Positions 42,239 to 46,714 of a stretch of DNA of 46,714 bases are shown one piece after another (the first letter of the stretch is position 1; the number at the start of each line of letters is the position of its first letter). Under the pieces are notes generated by a model. That model ran no database searches. It was given only the letters and a program-made list of their open reading frames with translations, and had not been told where the DNA came from. Made by a program: the position numbers and the translations under genes. Source of the DNA: Oscillospiraceae bacterium (GTDB lineage: Bacteria; Bacillota; Clostridia; Oscillospirales; CAG-272); the NCBI GenBank assembly GCA_015064345.1, contig SVSK01000011.1, positions 1 through 46,714 on the forward strand, in the 5' to 3' direction.

Positions 42239-42601
42239 TCACTCACCGCTGTATGAATCGATCATTCTGCGAAGCTGTTCAATCTCAGTCTCGGAAAGCT
42301 GTTTTCGCTGTGTGAATGCCGCAAAGAATGCGGGAAGTGATCCGTCAAAGGTCTCCTCAACGAACTTTTCACTTTGCATAGCGTAGTACTCTTCCTCGGA
42401 AACAAGAGAAGTAACAACTCCGTCTATGTTTTGAAATATTCCTTTCTCACACAGCTTGCGCAATACCGTGTATGTAGTGGGCTTTTTCCAATTCAGCTCA
42501 GCCTCGCAAAGCTTTACCAGCTGACCTGACGGAAGCGGCTCATTTTTCCAAATGATCTGTGCGAATTTTGTTTCAACAACTCCAAGTTTGTAGTCGATCA
42601 T
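42239..42601 (-). CDS. blaI: BlaI/MecI-family transcriptional repressor
   Basis: The 120-residue protein has a winged-helix DNA-binding domain (about 8-75: KFAQIIWKNEPLPSGQLVKL, WKKPTTYTVLRKLCEKGIF) and a helical dimerisation tail (ETFDGSLPAFFAAF, LSETEIEQLRRMID). BlaI/MecI dimers hold promoters shut until cleaved by BlaR1/MecR1-type proteases. The partner sensor gene follows with one base between stop and ATG. AAAGGAG precedes the ATG, and an inverted-repeat operator overlaps the promoter. Confidence 0.93.
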   Translation of the reverse strand: MIDYKLGVVETKFAQIIWKNEPLPSGQLVKLCEAELNWKKPTTYTVLRKLCEKGIFQNIDGVVTSLVSEEEYYAMQSEKFVEETFDGSLPAFFAAFTQRKQLSETEIEQLRRMIDSYSGE

Positions 42602-42631
42602 AGTAGTTTCTCCTTTAAGTTTAGTTTTTAC

Positions 42632-42678
42632 GATAAACCTTACAAGTATAGTTTATCATTGGTAAACCGATTTGTCAA
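42632..42678 (-). promoter_or_regulatory. blaI promoter with palindromic operator
   Basis: On the minus strand TTGACA (42673-42678) and a -10 TAAACT (42650-42655) are 17 bases apart. The -10 is covered by a dyad of perfect 7-base arms, GATAAAC (42632-42638) and GTTTATC (42651-42657), with TAC/GTA half-turns inside; the TAC/GTA core is typical of BlaI/MecI operators. This predicts autoregulation of the blaI operon. No matching site was seen before the M13/esterase unit. Confidence 0.7.
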
Positions 42679-42699
42679 GAGATTTTTTGAAAAAGCAAG

Positions 42700-42730
42700 A
42701 AAAAAGCCGTGAGCGTTTAACTCACAGCTT
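42700..42730 (-). terminator. Terminator after the esterase lipoprotein gene
   Basis: A 10-bp stem (one G-T pair) with a 7-base loop is followed on the minus strand by six T. It separates the M13/esterase transcript from the blaI operon. Confidence 0.85.
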
Positions 42731-42754
42731 TTGTTTTATGGATCAGTTTTTTGC

Positions 42755-44560
42755 TTATTCGGTTTCTCTTCTCTGCTCAAGCAGCCAGTACAGATGCTCA
42801 TATCCGTTATACTTGCTGATATATGTCGCACCCATGTTTCCGTGATCTACTCCGCCAAATTCCTTATAGTAGAAGTTTTGCGCATCCACGCTCTCAAACG
42901 CCTCAACAAGGAAACGGCACTGCTCGGGCGGAATCGTCTCGTCAGCTGATCCGAATACAAAATATATCGGAACTTCAAGAGCCTCTTCGGGAAGAGCAAA
43001 GAATTCTTCGCTTCCATCATAATGAATGATTAAGATATCTGTATATATAGGATTGTCGATCTCGGATATATCGGCCTGACCGCCTGCATAAGCACAGGGA
43101 ACAGCCGCGGATACCTTTTCGGGATAGCGAGTCAGAATATTCCATGTAGCACAACCGCCCATAGAGAATCCTGTTACGTACTGCCTTGACTTGTCGGTGC
43201 TGAAGGTGGCATTGAGGAAGTCCATCAGCTCAACTCCGGCATCGGTATTCTCGCCAAGCCACCAGCCGTTTTCGGGACACTGGGGTGCGAATATGATGCA
43301 GTCGAACGCGGGACTTTCTTCACTTCCGAAGAACTTTTCAACGTCGCCCATATGCTTCTCGTTATCCTTACCTTGGCTTCCGTTTGCGTGGAAGATCGCA
43401 AGCAGAGGATATTTCTTTGTCTCATCGTAATCGGAGGGGAGATAGAGTCTGTAGGGCAGAATAACACCGTTTTGAGCTTCAAAGGTGTATGCTCCGAAGT
43501 CGGCAGTTGTGGATTTTACTCGGTTTGCTTCCGCTGCGGCATCATTCAGAATAGAACGGTACGCAACGATACCTGTAAGCTCGCCGCTGTAGTCATCGGC
43601 TGTCGCACCGTTGCCGTTATCCCACGGTTTAGAGGTGAGCTTCAGAGGAACGATGGCCTCATTCTGTCCGACAGAGGCAATAGCGGGGATGCGGAATGTG
43701 TCGTAGATGGTGATTTTACCGTCTTCGTCAAAGAACATGTAGTCCGCAATAATGTGAAGCGCTTCTGCGGATGTGTTTTCGTAAGGAATCTTTGCGTAAA
43801 CTGCGGTGTATTCCTTGTCCAACACTTCAGAGCGGAGAGAAGAGGGATCAGTCCAGTAAAGTCCGCTGGATGCGGCAAAGGATGTGATAGCTCCTGTGCT
43901 CTTTATGCTTGCTGTAACAGAGTCAGCGTAAGTATTGCTGATCGAGAGGGAGCAGCCAAAGGACTCGAACTTAAAGTCGGGATTGAAAATGTAGTAGTTG
44001 TCCCAGCCTGCGCCAACGTCGGGTATGGTTTCTCTCACACCCGTGATGGCTTTGCCGTTTTCATCAATATACTTGACCGTAAGACGGACGGTGTAGGCTG
44101 TTTCCGTTGCGTTTGTAAGGTGAACAACAATGATATCGTCGTTTTTGTACTTGTACTTGACAGCCTGCATAACAAAACCGGTTTGACAGTCAGGATCGTT
44201 TTTATTTTCGGGAACGAATTCGACTATGTCATAGTTCTTGATAGGACTGTCTGCTGCCAGTGCGAGGGAATCAACCTCAGGAGCGTCGGTCTCGGGAGCA
44301 TCGGTCTCGGGAGCATCGGTCTCGGGAGCATCGGTCTCGGGAGCATCGGTCTCGGGAGCATCAGTCTCGGGAGCGTCAGTCTCGGGAGCATCGGTCTCGG
44401 GAGCATCAGTCTCGGGAGCGTCAGTCTCGGGAGCATCGGTCTCGGGGGCATCAGTCTCGGGAGCATTGGTTTCCGGTGTCGGTGCGGGAGTCGGTGTGCA
44501 TCCTGCAATGAGAGGAAGCAGTACCAGTATAGAAAGGATTATTGCGAGAAGTTTTTTCAT
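42755..44560 (-). CDS. Esterase lipoprotein with PETDA repeats and apparently intact catalytic triad
   Basis: The 601-residue protein has a lipoprotein signal (LIAGC, Cys21), a repeat of about 13 units (29-93), a beta-rich middle domain (about 99-340) and a C-terminal alpha/beta-hydrolase domain. The nucleophile elbow is GFSMGG (Ser466), with Asp540 in FGSADE and His573 in GGVDHGNMG, a complete triad of the feruloyl-esterase/PHB-depolymerase type. It should hydrolyse an ester at the cell surface; the substrate is unknown. The hydrolase domain is the closest visible relative of the degenerate domains in the sensor and the other lipoprotein. It follows the M13 peptidase gene by 12 bases and is probably co-transcribed with it. 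Confidence 0.85.
   Translation of the reverse strand: MKKLLAIILSILVLLPLIAGCTPTPAPTPETNAPETDAPETDAPETDAPETDAPETDAPETDAPETDAPETDAPETDAPETDAPETDAPETDAPEVDSLALAADSPIKNYDIVEFVPENKNDPDCQTGFVMQAVKYKYKNDDIIVVHLTNATETAYTVRLTVKYIDENGKAITGVRETIPDVGAGWDNYYIFNPDFKFESFGCSLSISNTYADSVTASIKSTGAITSFAASSGLYWTDPSSLRSEVLDKEYTAVYAKIPYENTSAEALHIIADYMFFDEDGKITIYDTFRIPAIASVGQNEAIVPLKLTSKPWDNGNGATADDYSGELTGIVAYRSILNDAAAEANRVKSTTADFGAYTFEAQNGVILPYRLYLPSDYDETKKYPLLAIFHANGSQGKDNEKHMGDVEKFFGSEESPAFDCIIFAPQCPENGWWLGENTDAGVELMDFLNATFSTDKSRQYVTGFSMGGCATWNILTRYPEKVSAAVPCAYAGGQADISEIDNPIYTDILIIHYDGSEEFFALPEEALEVPIYFVFGSADETIPPEQCRFLVEAFESVDAQNFYYKEFGGVDHGNMGATYISKYNGYEHLYWLLEQRRETE
44282..44476 (-). repeat. PETDA tandem repeat, about 13 copies of 15 bp
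   Basis: Units are nearly uniform (PETNA once, then PETDA), so this array is shorter and cleaner than the other two. It forms the linker between the lipid anchor and the folded domains of the active esterase. Confidence 0.9.
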
Positions 44561-44572
44561 TTCAGTTACCTA

Positions 44573-46471
44573 TTACCAGATGATAATTCTCTTCTTGGGT
44601 GCGATGTACATCTTGTCTGTACGCTTTACGTTGAATGTGGTATACCACTCCTCGAAGTTTCTGGGAGTGATGTTTGCACGCAGGATCGCAGGACCGTGAA
44701 CGTCAACGCTGAGAAGCAGCTGCTGATATTCGGGCTTTGCCTTCATGCACCAAACTCTTGCCCAGTTCTTGAAGTATTCCTCATAGGAAGCTCCCTCGGT
44801 CTTTGCCATGATTGCAAGAGTAACTGCCATACCGCCGTTGTCAGCCATGTTCTCACTTACGATAAACTTGCCGTTTACTGTACCCCAAGGCAGCTCGATC
44901 TTGTCAAACTGCTTGATCATAGCGTTGATCTTGGAGTTGAACTTGCGGTTGTCTGCCTTTGTCCACCAGTTGTTGATGTTACCGTTTTCGTCACACTTCG
45001 CACCGTTTGAGTCAAATGCGTGGGAGATCTCGTGGCCGATTACAGCACCGATACCGCCAAGGTTTTCGCTTCTGGTCTGCTTAAGTGAATAGAAGGGAGC
45101 CTGAAGTATAGCTGCGGGGAAGGTGATATCATTTACGAAGGGGTCGTAGCAAGCGTTGACCATGTGACCGGGCATTGCCCACTTGGTGCGGTCAACAGGC
45201 TTTGCGAGCTTTTCGAGATTGTGCTTGGTTTCAATCGCACCGAGAGTCTTTACGATATCAAACAGGGAAGCCTTTTCATCAAATACAAGCTTGTCGAAGA
45301 AGGGATCCACCTTGTCGGGATAACCCATCTTTACGCCGATCTTTGACAGCTTAAGGATAGCCTTTTCCTTTGTGCCGTCTTCAAGGAAATCGTTGTTCTG
45401 GATGCGTTCCTTGTACATGTCGATGATCTGATATACGATTTCTGTGATATCCTTTTTAGCTTCCTCGCCGAAGTATTTGTCACCGTAGTAAACGCCAACG
45501 GGCTCGGAGTAGATGCCGGACGCAAGGTCATATGCGAACTTGTTGATGGGAGTAACTGCGGGGATACCTGCGATAGCGCGGAAATAGGAGCTGCCAAGCT
45601 CACGAAGCTCTTCGCTGAGGAGTGAGCAGGAGCTGATGAGTCCTGTAACGAACGCCCAGTGCTTGTAGAGAGTGAAGTTGTCTGAGTTGAATACGGTCTT
45701 GAACGCCTTGAAGTATCTGGGCTCTGTTACGATGATCTCTTCGGGAACAAATCCAAACAGATCGGTGAGAAGTCTCTTGAAGTTGATGGGCTTGAGCATG
45801 GAGCATACTCTTGCGGTCTTTATGGGGTTGTACATCTTTGTGTATTCGGACCATTCTTCGCGAGTCTTAACGAGCTGGCTGAGAAGTGCGTCGAATGCAA
45901 GGGTGTCTGCGAGGTACTGTGCCTGTTCTTCCTCGGTGAGAGTTGTCTGGGCGAGGATAGCCTGAGCCATGCCGCTCCAGATGCCGAGAAGTGCGTTCTT
46001 CTGAGCCTCCATTTCGGGCTTGTAGTATGAAGCATCGGGAAGAATAACGCCGGGGCCCTGGATATACACGCTGTGGTGGGAGGTGTCCTTCATGTCTGTT
46101 TCAACTGCGATGTTAAAGGGCAGGGGAAGTCTGCGGATCACCATATCTTCGAGTGCGTTGTTGAAGGCTCTGACTGTGCCCATCTTCTTGAATACAGCGA
46201 GATATCTGAGAGCGGGCTTGATACCGGCCTTTGCCTTTTTCTTTGCGTTCATAGCAGCCTTGAATACGCCGCAAGCTCTTTCAAGGTATTCGTTAGGATA
46301 TGTGCCGGACTTGCTCATTTTGGTGAACTCGTCGATCATAAGCTTCTGAACGTCATCATTCAGCTCTGCAAATCCACCTGCTGTAGGCTTGTCATCGGGA
46401 ATTACGAGTGATTCCAGCTTTTCTCCGTTAACGTGATTGTAAAGGTCGTCCTGAATTCTGATCTTTTCCAT
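44573..46471 (-). CDS. M13 (PepO/neprilysin-like) zinc metallopeptidase
   Basis: The 632-residue protein belongs to the M13 family: VIGHEISHAFD gives HExxH, followed by ENMADNGG with the third zinc ligand and the catalytic Asp, and the NACYDPFVNDITFPAAILQ block; the chain ends in a C-terminal Trp. It has no signal peptide in the chosen form, so it acts in the cytoplasm or is exported by other means, as PepO does. It cleaves oligopeptides. ATG 46471 has GGAGG ahead; an upstream frame would start inside the promoter. The esterase lipoprotein gene follows by 12 bases. Confidence 0.9.
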   Translation of the reverse strand: MEKIRIQDDLYNHVNGEKLESLVIPDDKPTAGGFAELNDDVQKLMIDEFTKMSKSGTYPNEYLERACGVFKAAMNAKKKAKAGIKPALRYLAVFKKMGTVRAFNNALEDMVIRRLPLPFNIAVETDMKDTSHHSVYIQGPGVILPDASYYKPEMEAQKNALLGIWSGMAQAILAQTTLTEEEQAQYLADTLAFDALLSQLVKTREEWSEYTKMYNPIKTARVCSMLKPINFKRLLTDLFGFVPEEIIVTEPRYFKAFKTVFNSDNFTLYKHWAFVTGLISSCSLLSEELRELGSSYFRAIAGIPAVTPINKFAYDLASGIYSEPVGVYYGDKYFGEEAKKDITEIVYQIIDMYKERIQNNDFLEDGTKEKAILKLSKIGVKMGYPDKVDPFFDKLVFDEKASLFDIVKTLGAIETKHNLEKLAKPVDRTKWAMPGHMVNACYDPFVNDITFPAAILQAPFYSLKQTRSENLGGIGAVIGHEISHAFDSNGAKCDENGNINNWWTKADNRKFNSKINAMIKQFDKIELPWGTVNGKFIVSENMADNGGMAVTLAIMAKTEGASYEEYFKNWARVWCMKAKPEYQQLLLSVDVHGPAILRANITPRNFEEWYTTFNVKRTDKMYIAPKKRIIIW

Positions 46472-46514
46472 GTTTTTTCCTCCGATAAAGTATGATTTTT
46501 GTTTACATATCAGT

Positions 46515-46543
46515 ATTATAGCGCAAATGGAATAATAATGCAA
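46515..46543 (-). promoter_or_regulatory. SigA-type promoter of the M13/esterase unit
   Basis: On the minus strand TTGCAT and TATAAT are spaced by 17 bases, about 45 bases ahead of the start codon. Confidence 0.7.
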
Positions 46544-46590
46544 GGAAAATCGAAAAAAACGGGAGGGGAGGAGCCTTTTTCATCTGAATA

Positions 46591-46621
46591 AAACAAAAAT
46601 GGATGCACAGAAGTACATCCA
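46591..46621 (-). terminator. Terminator of a gene beyond the window edge
   Basis: A 6-bp perfect stem (TGGATG and its complement) with a 10-base loop is followed on the minus strand by TTTTTGTTTT. It implies a minus-strand gene ending between here and 46714; a short frame ending at 46681 is open to the edge but too short to identify. Confidence 0.6.
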
Positions 46622-46714
46622 ATCTTTGTTATGCGGTGAATGATGTTAATTCCCGAAATTGTTTTTACATATTACATATACTAACGGTTGACGGAAACTT
46701 TCCAGAGCCCGATT

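Noticed and set aside
43352-45010. 552-codon plus-strand frame opposite the esterase and M13 genes
   Set aside because: It runs antisense across two well-recognised protein genes; Cys- and Val-rich composition is that of a shadow frame.
46681-46714. Short open minus-strand frame at the window edge
   Set aside because: About ten codons are too few to call a gene; only the downstream terminator-like stem suggests one.

Overview
The window looks like a chromosomal segment of an anaerobic, spore-forming member of the Clostridia, probably an uncultured gut lineage near the Oscillospirales or Christensenellales. The grounds are the sporulation-linked run of a SpoVB-type flippase, MazG, RqcP, YabP, YabQ and DivIC; a ferredoxin-dependent 2-oxoacid oxidoreductase operon; CdaA and YbbR; SLH-domain surface proteins; and near-consensus sigma-A promoters with 17-bp spacers. 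No rRNA, tRNA, CRISPR array or transposase was recognised.

Layout. 1-2400 (minus): the start of an ABC exporter gene, an HTH-TPR regulator coupled to it by a one-base overlap, and a YwaF/TMEM164-type membrane protein. 2420-6600 (minus): a CUT2-type sugar ABC transporter operon (ATPase, permease with an extra C-terminal helix, lipoprotein binding protein), divergent from a plus-strand auxin-efflux-carrier gene. 7630-9160: a CBM9-like protein overlapping a WapI/immunity-like gene, convergent with a DUF4830 lipid-side protein. 9430-12770 (minus): a five-gene 2-oxoacid:ferredoxin oxidoreductase operon. 12780-13715 is non-coding and holds a roughly 560-bp palindromic element. 13716-29147 (plus): a 15-gene housekeeping and sporulation run (c-di-AMP synthesis, RecJ, Rel, Dtd, HemZ, a nucleoside kinase, then the yab-divIC block). 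29431-32193: a large SLH surface protein, convergent with an amidohydrolase.

33112-35965 (plus) is a compact phage-derived cassette behind a perfect consensus promoter: two fibre-like proteins, a 57-residue protein, an XhlA-like protein, an M23 endolysin with an SLH-like motif and an r1t-type holin. There are no capsid, tail-tube, terminase or integrase genes. It is followed by convergent glutamine synthetase (36115-37539) and a YcxB-like protein.

38495-46471 (minus) is the most unusual part. An M13 metallopeptidase and an esterase lipoprotein with an apparently intact Ser-Asp-His triad form one unit. Next to it lies a BlaI repressor with a palindromic operator, then a BlaR1-type M56 metalloprotease sensor. 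The extracellular part of that sensor is not a penicillin-binding domain: it is a long PETDA/PETEA repeat followed by a homologue of the neighbouring esterase whose three triad positions are all replaced. A second lipoprotein with the same repeat and the same degenerate domain closes the operon. I infer a BlaI/BlaR1-like signalling circuit that senses a ligand or partner of the esterase through a catalytically dead copy of it.
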